Of a stretch of 64,000 nt of DNA, positions 16,030 to 24,580 are shown piece after piece. Source of the DNA: Marivirga arenosa (GTDB taxonomy: Bacteria > Bacteroidota > Bacteroidia > Cytophagales > Cyclobacteriaceae); assembly GCF_030503895.2 (NCBI RefSeq), contig NZ_CP129970.2, positions 1,924,001 to 1,988,000 of the forward strand, in the 5' to 3' direction. Within the stretch, counting starts at the first letter, position 1. Each line of letters starts with the position of its first letter. The notes under the pieces are model-generated. The model made no database searches. It saw nothing but the letters and a program-made list of their open reading frames with translations, and had not been told where the DNA came from. Both the position numbers and the translations under genes were made by a program.

Positions 16030-16377
16030 TTAAGATAATTTATTGTTCGCATCAGGAAATATCAAAGAAGGCTTAAAAGACTTAGCTTCTTCAAAGTCCA
16101 TTTGAGCATAGCTAATGATAATAATGATATCACCTACTTGAACCCTTCTTGCTGCAGGCCCATTTAAGCAAACCATACCAGAGCCTCTTTCTCCTTTAAT
16201 AACATAAGTCTCAAGTCGTTCACCATTGTTAATGTTGACTATCTGTACTTTTTCATTTTCAATTATGTTGGAGGCTTCCATTAAATCCTCATCAATGGTA
16301 ATACTTCCTACATAATGTAATTCTGCCTGAGTAACCTTTACTCTGTGAATTTTTGATTTGCAAACTTCGATTAACAT
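16030..16377 (-). CDS. panD: Aspartate 1-decarboxylase proenzyme
   Basis: A 115-aa protein. The self-cleavage site is Gly24-Ser25 in HYVGSITID, which yields the pyruvoyl cofactor at the new N-terminus of the alpha chain. The conserved [20 protein letters not shown] and [17 protein letters not shown] segments follow. It converts L-aspartate to beta-alanine, the partner substrate of PanC in pantothenate and CoA synthesis. It lies directly downstream of panC (27-base gap), so both precursor steps are co-transcribed. Length is slightly short but normal for the family. Confidence 0.96.
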   Translation of the reverse strand: MLIEVCKSKIHRVKVTQAELHYVGSITIDEDLMEASNIIENEKVQIVNINNGERLETYVIKGERGSGMVCLNGPAARRVQVGDIIIIISYAQMDFEEAKSFKPSLIFPDANNKLS

Positions 16378-16404
16378 ACTCTACTCTTCAAATTGGCCGC
16401 AAAG

Positions 16405-17250
16405 TTAAGAAATAATATACATGTTATCTATTAATCTCACATTTCCTATAAACCCTGCTATGCAAAGAACGGTATCTGGGGCTAAGTAGTTCTCAGATTT
16501 AGGAAGTAAATCTTTATCGCTTACGATTTCAAAATATTCTAATTCGGCTTTATGGTTTTTAAATAGCTCCTGAACTTTAGATTTGGCTTCCTCTGTTGAT
16601 TTTTTCTCAGAGATAATATTTTTCGCGGCATTTAAGGCTTCATAGAATATTTTAGCCTCTTTTCTATCTTCTTCTGATAAACGCTCATTTCTAGATGACA
16701 TAGCTAAACCATGAGGTTCTCTTTTAATTGGGACGCTTACAATCTCAATATTGAATAATAAATCCTTAACTAATGTTTTGATAATGGATAATTGCTGTAA
16801 GTCTTTTTGCCCAAAATAAGCAAAGTCAGGCTGAACAATGTTAAATAGTTTGGAAACGATTAATGCTACACCGCTAAAATGGCCAGGCCGGAATTCCCCT
16901 TCCATCACTTTATCTAATGGACCAAAGTCAAAAGAAATAATACTTTTATCTGCATACATGATTTCATCAGATGGAAGAAATAAAATGTCACAACCACAAT
17001 TGCCTAAAAGACTTTTATCCTGTTCCGTCTTTCTTGGGTAATGTTGTAAGTCTTCTTGATTATTGAATTGAGTAGGATTTACATAAATGCTAGACACAAC
17101 AATGTCAGATTTTTCTCTAGCCTTATTTACCAAGCTTAGGTGTCCGTCATGAAGCGCTCCCATAGTAGGGACAAAGCCGATTTTTTTACCTTCAGCTTTA
17201 TATTTTCTAATAAGTGATTGAATTTCAGCGATTGAGCCCGTTGTAATCAT
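16405..17250 (-). CDS. panC: Pantoate--beta-alanine ligase
   Basis: A 281-aa enzyme. The HIGH-type motif GALHDGHLSL (31-40) and the KMSKS-equivalent AMSSRNERLS mark the nucleotidyltransferase fold. YVNPTQFN, FRPGHFSGVALIVSKLFNI and FGQKDLQQLSII are PanC signatures for pantoate, beta-alanine and ATP binding. It condenses pantoate with beta-alanine through a pantoyl adenylate. It is first gene of the leftward operon and divergent from the GT5-like gene; the promoter should be in 17251-17375. Confidence 0.96.
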   Translation of the reverse strand: MITTGSIAEIQSLIRKYKAEGKKIGFVPTMGALHDGHLSLVNKAREKSDIVVSSIYVNPTQFNNQEDLQHYPRKTEQDKSLLGNCGCDILFLPSDEIMYADKSIISFDFGPLDKVMEGEFRPGHFSGVALIVSKLFNIVQPDFAYFGQKDLQQLSIIKTLVKDLLFNIEIVSVPIKREPHGLAMSSRNERLSEEDRKEAKIFYEALNAAKNIISEKKSTEEAKSKVQELFKNHKAELEYFEIVSDKDLLPKSENYLAPDTVLCIAGFIGNVRLIDNMYIIS

Positions 17251-17375
17251 AAAAAATGCGCTAAATTATAAAGTTTCGGAACAAATCTAGCTGTTTAATC
17301 AAAAAAATAATGGAAAGTGAGTATTTTTTTGTATTTTTGTGCTTCGTTTATGAATTAATCAAATCCAATAAGCAT

Positions 17376-18188
17376 ATGTCAAAGCTTCGAATTCTTTACG
17401 TAGCCAATGAAATCAATCCATTTTTAAAAACATCAGAAGTAGCAGAATTTGTACGAAAGCTCCCTCAAGCCATGCAGGAAAGAGGAATGGAAATTCGTAT
17501 TTTAGTGCCTCGCTTCGGGCTGATCAATGAAAGAAAGAACAGACTACACGAAGTGGTTCGTCTTTCTGGAATAAATATCTCAGTGGGAGAGGAGGAAAAA
17601 CCTTTAATCATAAAGGTAGCTTCTATACCTAATGCTAAACTTCAGGTTTATTTCATTGATAATGAAGATTATTTTCAGCGTAAATTTGTATTCCATGATA
17701 AGGAAAATAATTTCTATCCAGACAACGATGAGAGAGCAATATTTTTCTGCAAAGGAGCGTTAGAGACAGTTAAGAAATTAGGGTGGGCTCCTGATGTAGT
17801 ACATTGTAATGACTGGATGACTAGCTTGATTCCAATGTACTTAAAGACCACTTATAAAAATGACCCAATATTTAAAGATGCAAAATCTGTATTTACTGTG
17901 TATAATACAGAATTCTCTCATAAATTTGGGACAGATTTAGTGGACAAAGTAAAAATGCTTGATATTGATGATAGCATGTTGTCTCACTTAGAATCAGCCG
18001 ACTATGAAGGGTTCATAAAAATCGGTGCAGAATATGCAGATGCAGTTATTAAAGCAGGTGATGAGTTTAAAGAAAACCTTGATGAATTATTTTCAACATT
18101 CGAAAAAGAAAAGAAAGTTGACACTATTGAAAAAGGAGAAGACTTTGAAGAGTCTTATTTCAACCTATATACAGAATTGGCAGGTTAA
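17376..18188 (+). CDS. Short glycogen/starch-synthase-like protein (GT5 N-terminal domain only)
   Basis: About 270 aa, starting at MSKLRILYVANEINPF; an upstream in-frame ATG at 17310 would add 22 unrelated residues. The protein covers only the N-terminal Rossmann domain of GT5 synthases (WAPDVVHCNDWMTSLIPMYL is typical), and the C-terminal GT-B domain is absent. The ADP-glucose loop, normally K-T-G-G, reads KTSEVAEF here, so both glycines are lost. A glucosyl transfer role is therefore doubtful. Short homologues beside panC and a DUF4270 lipoprotein occur across Bacteroidota, suggesting a conserved non-catalytic or altered function. It is followed by a hairpin terminator inside the next gene. 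Confidence 0.85.
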   Translation: MSKLRILYVANEINPFLKTSEVAEFVRKLPQAMQERGMEIRILVPRFGLINERKNRLHEVVRLSGINISVGEEEKPLIIKVASIPNAKLQVYFIDNEDYFQRKFVFHDKENNFYPDNDERAIFFCKGALETVKKLGWAPDVVHCNDWMTSLIPMYLKTTYKNDPIFKDAKSVFTVYNTEFSHKFGTDLVDKVKMLDIDDSMLSHLESADYEGFIKIGAEYADAVIKAGDEFKENLDELFSTFEKEKKVDTIEKGEDFEESYFNLYTELAG

Positions 18189-19578
18189 TACTGCAAGAAC
18201 ATTTTTATCAGGGCCAGCTATCCTGCTGGCCTTTTTTTTCGTTTCATGTGAGGAAGCTATTGAAGTTGAAGGTGATTTAGTACCCGGTGGTAATAGCACA
18301 GAAATCAGATTTGTGGAAATACCATTGGAGATGAATCATACAGCTTTCGATTCATTAATCGTAAGTACAAATGCTGTTGCGGGTTCAAGAGGGCAAATTT
18401 TTGTAGGGAAACAGAATGATCCTTTAATTGGAGATTTTTCGGCAAGTGGTTATTTTGGTTTATTGCTTGATAATGATTTTAGAAGAGACAGCATTCCAAG
18501 TAATGCTTCAGTAACGCAAACCAGATTAAAATTAGGATTCAATTACTATTATGGATCACAGTTCACCTCTGGTCAAAATTTTGTGGTTAATCAATTGGCA
18601 GATACCTTGGCTATCAACGGAGGGTCCTATGGAATTTACGATGAAATACCTCTTGACGAAATGTTATCATTAGACGAGGAAATAATTGTGAGTCCTATTG
18701 ATACATTAGACCATTTTATTCCTATGCGCAATGATCTAGGGAATGAAATAATATCATTAATTCAGGATACTGATAATAGTTCTGTGGATATCTATAATGC
18801 CTTGAAAGGTTTTAAAATTGAGCTTGGCTCAGATTTGAACAATATTCAGGGTATAAATTTGGCAGATGGAGAGTCCTATCTTGAGGTCATTTATGAATCT
18901 CCAGAATTAGACACATTAGGAAGTGTACAATTATCTTTATCGGGATCTAGTTTTACTCAAGTTGATTTCCAGCCGGGTTCTATGATTCCAATGAATTATT
19001 CTGGTAAAGAAGAATTTGAATTAGCTGATGATTCTAAAGCTTATTTTAACAATATGCTTGGAATCTCCCCTAAAGTAAAATTGTCAAACTATCTTACGTT
19101 CTTGGATACTGTTGAATTTATGCAGATAAATAGAGCAGAGTTAGTTATCAGTAGCCCTGATTTTGTTTTAGAGGAGAATCAAACCAATCAAATAAGGCCC
19201 GCGAGTAATATCATTCCTTACATTTTAGGAGAAGATGGAAATATTGAAAAACAAGGAGAGGATTTCTGGGCATTTCAAGCCAATTTCGGAAGTGGTGGAG
19301 CACCAGTAAATCCTAATGGAGCATCAACTCCAATTGCACTTTCTTATGATGAGGGTAAGAAGGAAATTAAAGGAGATATAAGTTTCTTTTTACAAGAGAT
19401 TTATAATAATCCTGGTTTATGGAATCCTGACTATGATTTCATATTTACAGGCCAGTTTATAAGAAGAAACTCAACTCCATTTAATGAAGTTCCAAAAATT
19501 AATTTAGGTAACTTTGATCATTTCTTTGTAGATAAAGAGAATATCAAAATAAGAATCTATTACACAACATTTAAATAA
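18145..19578 (+). CDS. DUF4270 family lipoprotein
   Basis: A secreted lipoprotein of about 478 aa with lipobox FFVSC near residue 32 from the chosen start. The remainder is a beta-rich DUF4270-type protein (RFVEIPLEMNHTAFDSLIV, then VTQTRLKLGFNYYYG). No ATG lies close to the signal sequence. In-frame ATGs at 18025, 18061 and 18082 give long charged leaders and overlaps above 100 bases. A TTG at 18145 sits six bases after AAGGAG (18133-18138) and gives a normal signal peptide, so I chose it with moderate confidence. The start of the gene overlaps the GT5-like gene, and a terminator hairpin (18212-18239) lies within its signal-peptide codons. Function unknown. Confidence 0.75.
   Translation: MKSLISTYIQNWQVNTARTFLSGPAILLAFFFVSCEEAIEVEGDLVPGGNSTEIRFVEIPLEMNHTAFDSLIVSTNAVAGSRGQIFVGKQNDPLIGDFSASGYFGLLLDNDFRRDSIPSNASVTQTRLKLGFNYYYGSQFTSGQNFVVNQLADTLAINGGSYGIYDEIPLDEMLSLDEEIIVSPIDTLDHFIPMRNDLGNEIISLIQDTDNSSVDIYNALKGFKIELGSDLNNIQGINLADGESYLEVIYESPELDTLGSVQLSLSGSSFTQVDFQPGSMIPMNYSGKEEFELADDSKAYFNNMLGISPKVKLSNYLTFLDTVEFMQINRAELVISSPDFVLEENQTNQIRPASNIIPYILGEDGNIEKQGEDFWAFQANFGSGGAPVNPNGASTPIALSYDEGKKEIKGDISFFLQEIYNNPGLWNPDYDFIFTGQFIRRNSTPFNEVPKINLGNFDHFFVDKENIKIRIYYTTFK
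18212..18239 (+). terminator. Hairpin terminator embedded in a coding region
   Basis: GGCCAGC (18212-18218) pairs with GCTGGCC (18225-18231), followed by eight T residues. It should end most transcripts of the GT5-like gene 23 bases after its stop, yet it lies inside the DUF4270 signal-peptide codons. It could work as an attenuator for the downstream gene. Confidence 0.75.
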
Positions 19579-19585
19579 TTAGAAT

Positions 19586-21421
19586 ATGTGTGGAATTGTA
19601 GCATATGTAGGTCATCAGAATGCTTCTGAGATTATCCTTAAAGGGTTAAAGAGATTGGAATATAGAGGTTACGACAGTGCAGGTATTGCCCTGATGAACG
19701 ATGGTCTCAATATATATAAAAAACAAGGGAAGGTAGCTGAATTAGAGTCCTTTTTAAAGGATAAAAACACAAAGAGTACCATTGGAATTGGTCATACTAG
19801 ATGGGCTACTCATGGTGCTCCAAGTGATGAAAATGCACATCCCCATTTTTCTCAAAGTGGTGATTTAGCAATTATTCACAACGGAATCATTGAGAATTAT
19901 TCTTCATTAAGAAAAGATCTAGAGAATAAAGGATACACATTCAAAAGTGAAACTGATACAGAAGTTTTTATAAATTTCATTGAAGATATTTATAAAAATA
20001 ATGACGGATCTCTTGAGGAGGCAGTTAGATTAGCTCTAACTAAAGTGATAGGAGCGTATGCTATTGTTGTTATGTCAAAGGATCACCCTAATCAGCTTAT
20101 TGCAGCGAGAAAAGGAAGCCCTTTAGTAATTGGAGTTGGAAAAGGTGAATATTTTTTAGCATCAGATGCTACTCCAATAGTAGAATATACTAATGAAGTC
20201 ATTTATGTAAATGATTATGAAATTGCTTTAATTAAAGATGGTGAAATAAGCATCAGGGATACTAAAGATGTTAAAATGACTCCTTATATCCAAAAAGTGG
20301 ATATGGAATTAGAAGCTATCGAAAAAGGTGGTTTCGAGCATTTCATGTTGAAAGAGATCTTTGAGCAGCCTAAGTCAATTAAAGATTGTTTCAGAGGTCG
20401 TTTAATGGCTAATGAAGGAAAGTTAGTACTAGGCGGTATTAGAGATTATTCAAATGCTCTAATTAATGCTGAAAGAATTGTAATTGTAGCTTGCGGAACT
20501 TCTTGGCATGCAGGCTTAGTTGCAGAATATATTTTCGAAGAATTTTGCAGGATACCTGTTGAAGTTGAATATGCTTCAGAGTTTAGGTATAGAAACCCAG
20601 TAATAAAAGAAGGAGATATAGTAATTGCTATTTCTCAATCGGGAGAAACCGCAGATACTTTAGCAGCTATGGAATTAGCAAAGTCTAAAGGAGCCATAGT
20701 TTTAGGAGTATGTAATGTAGTAGGGTCTTCTATATCTAGGGTTTCTCATGAAGGAGTTTATACCCATGCAGGTCCAGAAATCGGTGTGGCAAGTACAAAG
20801 GCATTTACCGCTCAGTTAACAGTTCTCACAATGATAGCATTAAAAACTGCTTTTAGGAAAGGAACAATTGCTGAGCAGAGATATAGAGAAATATTAGTTG
20901 ATTTAGAGAATATACCAGCAAAAGTTGAAAAAGCTTTAAAAACTGATAAGCAGGTTGAAGGTATTGCTGAGTTATTTAAAGATGCAAGAAATTTCTTGTA
21001 TTTAGGAAGAGGTTACAATTTCCCTGTGGCTTTAGAAGGAGCATTGAAATTAAAAGAAATATCATATATACATGCAGAAGGCTATCCTGCTGCTGAGATG
21101 AAGCATGGTCCAATTGCTTTAATCGATGAGGAAATGCCAGTAGTGGTAATTGCCACAAGAGATAGTTCTTATGATAAGATCGTATCTAATATTCAGGAAG
21201 TAAAAGCTAGAAAAGGAAAAGTCATAGCTGTGGTTTCAGAAGGAGATTCATTGATTCCGTCTATGGTAGACCATACCATTGAAGTTCCTGGTACACATGA
21301 AGCTTTAATGCCAATGGTATCAACTATTCCATTGCAGTTATTGTCATATCATATAGCAGTAATGAGAGGAGCTAATGTTGATCAACCTCGGAATTTGGCA
21401 AAATCCGTAACAGTTGAATAA
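19586..21421 (+). CDS. glmS: Glutamine--fructose-6-phosphate aminotransferase (isomerizing)
   Basis: A 611-aa enzyme of standard length. The N-terminal glutaminase begins MCGIVAYVG, whose Cys2 becomes the N-terminal nucleophile, with GHTRWATHG and HNGIIENY. Two SIS domains follow (ACGTSWHAGL and ISQSGETADTL; LGRGYNFPVALEGALKLKE), ending with the usual NLAKSVTVE tail. It makes glucosamine-6-phosphate from fructose-6-phosphate and glutamine, the entry to UDP-GlcNAc, peptidoglycan and the glycan made by the neighbouring locus. It starts seven bases after the DUF4270 gene and ends at a bidirectional terminator. Confidence 0.98.
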   Translation: MCGIVAYVGHQNASEIILKGLKRLEYRGYDSAGIALMNDGLNIYKKQGKVAELESFLKDKNTKSTIGIGHTRWATHGAPSDENAHPHFSQSGDLAIIHNGIIENYSSLRKDLENKGYTFKSETDTEVFINFIEDIYKNNDGSLEEAVRLALTKVIGAYAIVVMSKDHPNQLIAARKGSPLVIGVGKGEYFLASDATPIVEYTNEVIYVNDYEIALIKDGEISIRDTKDVKMTPYIQKVDMELEAIEKGGFEHFMLKEIFEQPKSIKDCFRGRLMANEGKLVLGGIRDYSNALINAERIVIVACGTSWHAGLVAEYIFEEFCRIPVEVEYASEFRYRNPVIKEGDIVIAISQSGETADTLAAMELAKSKGAIVLGVCNVVGSSISRVSHEGVYTHAGPEIGVASTKAFTAQLTVLTMIALKTAFRKGTIAEQRYREILVDLENIPAKVEKALKTDKQVEGIAELFKDARNFLYLGRGYNFPVALEGALKLKEISYIHAEGYPAAEMKHGPIALIDEEMPVVVIATRDSSYDKIVSNIQEVKARKGKVIAVVSEGDSLIPSMVDHTIEVPGTHEALMPMVSTIPLQLLSYHIAVMRGANVDQPRNLAKSVTVE

Positions 21422-21446
21422 ATAGAGATAACGTATATAACACAAT

Positions 21447-21474
21447 AAAAAAGGAGCTTTATAGCTCCTTTTTT
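21447..21474. terminator. Bidirectional terminator between glmS and the polysaccharide locus
   Basis: The stem AAAAAAGGAGCT / AGCTCCTTTTTT has T-runs on both strands. It serves the convergent glmS and WecA-type genes. Confidence 0.92.
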
Positions 21475-21476
21475 AT

Positions 21477-22562
21477 TTAATCTCTTCTAAAGTTCTTCAC
21501 TACTTCTTTCTTTTTTCTTCTAATATTAGCCTGTAGTATTTGATCAAGCATTAAGCTTAGGAGAATGCATAATCCAATTATTGTTGGGACTAAAATATTG
21601 TCACCTAAAAAGTCTAGTGCTAAAGCTATGCATATAATCACAATATTAGTTGCAATCATAATTAATGTGGTTCCAGAGTGACTAAAACCAAGTCGCATCA
21701 AGATATGATGGATATGTGTTTTATCAGGGGAGAATGGAGATTTCTTCTTAATAGCTCTGGAGATGAATACCCTCAATGTATCAAAAAGAGGTATGATGAT
21801 AACTGATATACCAACAGCGATTGATGAATTAAGTTTAAAAGGAGTTTCAGCTGGCAGATAATGATTATAATCAATGAATTTGATAGTAACTACAGCTAAT
21901 GCAAAACCAATTAATAAGGCTCCAGTATCTCCCATAAATATGCGCGAAGGTTCCCAATTAAAGTTGAGAAAGGCGATTAAAGCGCCAATGAATGCAAAGC
22001 ATACCATAGAATAATAAGTTTGCCCTACCAAAAAGAAATAGATCCCAAAAAAGAAAAATGCTATTATTCCTATACTACTAGCTAAACCATCTAATCCATC
22101 AATTAAGTTATAGGAGTTAGTTACTACTATTAAGGTAAATAATGATAAGAAAAAGCTGATTATGTATGGTATTTCTTCAATTGTTAATATTCCATATAAA
22201 GAGTTTAATTTAATATCCATAAGGAAGATCACCATACAAGATGATAATAATTGGGCTGCAAGTTTTACTATTGGTCTTACAGGAACCAAATCATCCCTCA
22301 GTCCAACTATGAACATAATTCCTATTGCACCATAAAAGAATTTAAATTTCTGTAAACCAAGCATTGGCATCCAAATTAATAATGCAATCACCACTCCCAT
22401 AAATATGGCAATGCCTCCCATAGAGGGAGTATCACCTATATGGATTTTCCTTCCTCCTGGCTTATCCATGATATTCTTCTTCTTAAAGAAGCCAATTACC
22501 AATGGCGTTAAGAGAAAGGTTAGAATAAAGGAAGTAATTAAACTAGCTAGGGTTTGCGGCAT
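21477..22562 (-). CDS. Undecaprenyl-phosphate HexNAc-1-phosphate transferase (WecA/MraY family GT4)
   Basis: A 361-aa membrane protein with about 11 helices. The Mg-binding motif NSYNLIDGLDGLA (about 149-161), GDTGALLIGF, and the cytosolic loop SPDKTHIHHILMRLG are those of WecA/TagO-type enzymes. These transfer GlcNAc-1-P (or a related sugar) from UDP-sugar to undecaprenyl phosphate, starting glycan synthesis on the inner membrane. The HIHH loop favours WecA/TagO over MraY. It is the last gene of the leftward polysaccharide locus, 95 bases after the WecG/TagA-type gene, and probably supplies the lipid-linked starter for it. Confidence 0.93.
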   Translation of the reverse strand: MPQTLASLITSFILTFLLTPLVIGFFKKKNIMDKPGGRKIHIGDTPSMGGIAIFMGVVIALLIWMPMLGLQKFKFFYGAIGIMFIVGLRDDLVPVRPIVKLAAQLLSSCMVIFLMDIKLNSLYGILTIEEIPYIISFFLSLFTLIVVTNSYNLIDGLDGLASSIGIIAFFFFGIYFFLVGQTYYSMVCFAFIGALIAFLNFNWEPSRIFMGDTGALLIGFALAVVTIKFIDYNHYLPAETPFKLNSSIAVGISVIIIPLFDTLRVFISRAIKKKSPFSPDKTHIHHILMRLGFSHSGTTLIMIATNIVIICIALALDFLGDNILVPTIIGLCILLSLMLDQILQANIRRKKKEVVKNFRRD

Positions 22563-22657
22563 TGCTTAAATTTGAAAGATATTCGATTCTTATCGTGTCT
22601 TGGATAGACAAATTTAAAGGGTTTTAGTGAATTATCTAATTATGTCATGTAGTTACT

Positions 22658-23356
22658 TTAAATTCGATTAAACATAACCAAAAAAAAGAATTTAATTAGG
22701 ACCAGCTGTCTTTTGTATCTAGTAGGTTCTTTTAATAAACGATATAACCATTCTAACCAGTTATTTATGAAAAAATCTGGGGCTCGGTTTTTATGTCCGG
22801 AATATACGTCAAAACTACCACCTAAGCCCATATACAAAGACTTATTATGAGATAGCATTTCCTCCATTAGAAACTCTTGTTTAGGAGTTCCCATAGCGAC
22901 AAATACTACATCAGGCTTTTTTTTAGAAATATCTTGAATCAAATCATTTTTCTCTTCATCTGTTTGAATAAACCCGTTTCTATGGCCCCTTATGTCAATT
23001 TCAGGAAATTCAAATTGTAGTTTATTTACTGTTTGTTTAATCACTTCTACTGAAGCGCCTACAAGATAGAAGGATTTCTTTCTATGAAATTTATTAATGA
23101 TGTCTAACCAAAATTCTGCACCTGCGATTTTAGTAGTTTGTAAACCTTTTTTCTTCAAAGCCCAAACAGCACCAATACCATCTGGATAACCAAGATTATT
23201 ATTAATTAAGTTCTTAAGCCTATTATCTTTTTTAAGGATTTTTTCAGCGTTCATAGCTACAAGTATACCCTTGTAATTTCCAATGTATTCCAACAATTCA
23301 TTCCTTGTTTGAGGGGCATGAATTTTATATTCATTAATGATTTCTACTTTAATCAA
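22658..23356 (-). CDS. WecG/TagA/CpsF family glycosyltransferase
   Basis: A 232-aa GT26 enzyme. Signature segments are NLGYPDGIGAVWALKKKG (about 74-91, with the conserved Asp), FYLVGASVEVI, DVVFVAMGTPKQE and GLGGSFDVYSGHKNRAP, and the C-terminal WLEWLYRLLKEPTRYKRQ membrane-binding helix is intact. WecG adds ManNAcA and TagA adds ManNAc to lipid-linked GlcNAc. Here the locus encodes UDP-ManNAcA synthesis (wecB, wecC), so addition of ManNAcA to the WecA product is a reasonable guess. It overlaps the upstream ligase-like gene by eight bases. Confidence 0.92.
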   Translation of the reverse strand: MIKVEIINEYKIHAPQTRNELLEYIGNYKGILVAMNAEKILKKDNRLKNLINNNLGYPDGIGAVWALKKKGLQTTKIAGAEFWLDIINKFHRKKSFYLVGASVEVIKQTVNKLQFEFPEIDIRGHRNGFIQTDEEKNDLIQDISKKKPDVVFVAMGTPKQEFLMEEMLSHNKSLYMGLGGSFDVYSGHKNRAPDFFINNWLEWLYRLLKEPTRYKRQLVLIKFFFLVMFNRI

Positions 23357-24578
23357 TAGACTGGATTTTATATTTATGTAAAAATAAGGATGAAAAGAAA
23401 AAGAAAAAAACTATACCTTTCTGTACTCCAAATATACTTTCATATAAGCATAAATGGGCAATGATCAATATAAAAACAAAATACAAATAATCTTTATTTT
23501 TAATAGAAAGGGAAAATTGATAAATTAAAAAAATTACAAGTAAAACTAAACCAATCCATCCCCATCTGATATAAGTAGAAATATATTCATTATGTGCATT
23601 ATATTTATTTATTGCACTAAATAAATTGTCCTGTTGGTAAAAAGTATTAAGGTTTTCCATTTCATCCCCAGTACCATAACCAAATAACGTGTTTTTATCA
23701 ATATGATTATAAATTGATTTCCATCTGTAAAAACGTTTGTCCCCTCTTTTATCAATGTTTTCAATATTGAATTCTCTTTCCATGATTTTATCAAAACGAT
23801 AGGATAGAAAGTGCACGTTTTTCATTAAAAAAAATAATAATCCACTGATTAAAAAAATTGCAATTACTCCTTTTGCTAACTCTCTTTTGTTAAAAATATA
23901 TATTATTGCTGAAACAATAAGTAAAATTCCTAATGCAATAAATTGAGACCGTGATGCAAGAATTACTATATATAAAACAGATGAAATAATTAATAGTAGA
24001 GTGAAAAGGCGATACTTTTTATTCTTGACCAGTTTATTTAAATAAACTCCAACACTAAATACTAAATAAAGTGATAAATAGGTATTGTGAGAACCAAACC
24101 TCTTTGCAATATTATAATGTGTATTATAATGAAAAAGAGTTTCTAGGCCAGCTCCTGTTTCAATTATTAGAACTAGTTGAAATATTAAATAGAAAGTCAT
24201 CAATGAGATAACTGAATATGCAAATACAGTAATTATTTTACAATATTTTTTTTTAATAATGGGAGTTAAAAGCAAAAATACTAAAGGAAACGTTATAGAT
24301 GAAAGGTTTTTCTCGATGAAGTTTGTTCCAGAATCGATGTTTACAGATTGATTTAAACCTAAAATAGCTATCAGGAAAAATAAAGAAGGTAGAAAATAGA
24401 ATTTGTTTATCTTAACTTTAGTATACAATCTAAGGGAAAAAAAGTAAAATGTCGAGAAAAGAGTAAGACTAATTATCAAATAGCTATTAAGTAATATTTG
24501 AAATGGAATTGTTAAAACGACCAAATATAGAAATAACAAGCAAATGTTTTCTATGATTTTTTTATTAATAACAATCAT
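23349..24578 (-). CDS. O-antigen ligase/polymerase family membrane protein (Wzy_C type)
   Basis: A 409-aa integral membrane protein with 11 or 12 predicted helices. A large periplasmic loop (about 235-325) contains the family signature RFYRWKSIYNHIDKNTLFGY followed by AHNEYISTYIRWGWIGLV, as in the Wzy_C/WaaL group. Members either polymerise repeat units or attach the glycan to lipid A core or protein; sequence alone does not decide. A second, unrelated-looking member at 31233 means the locus may have both a polymerase and a ligase. It lies between the WecG-type gene (eight-base overlap) and a glycosyltransferase (two-base gap). Confidence 0.85.
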   Translation of the reverse strand: MIVINKKIIENICLLFLYLVVLTIPFQILLNSYLIISLTLFSTFYFFSLRLYTKVKINKFYFLPSLFFLIAILGLNQSVNIDSGTNFIEKNLSSITFPLVFLLLTPIIKKKYCKIITVFAYSVISLMTFYLIFQLVLIIETGAGLETLFHYNTHYNIAKRFGSHNTYLSLYLVFSVGVYLNKLVKNKKYRLFTLLLIISSVLYIVILASRSQFIALGILLIVSAIIYIFNKRELAKGVIAIFLISGLLFFLMKNVHFLSYRFDKIMEREFNIENIDKRGDKRFYRWKSIYNHIDKNTLFGYGTGDEMENLNTFYQQDNLFSAINKYNAHNEYISTYIRWGWIGLVLLVIFLIYQFSLSIKNKDYLYFVFILIIAHLCLYESIFGVQKGIVFFFFFSSLFLHKYKIQSID

Positions 24579-24580
24579 CT

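Noticed and set aside
17251-17375. Riboswitch upstream of panC or the GT5-like gene
   Set aside because: The gap is short and I see no known riboswitch core; TATTTTTG near 17333 may be just a -7 box.
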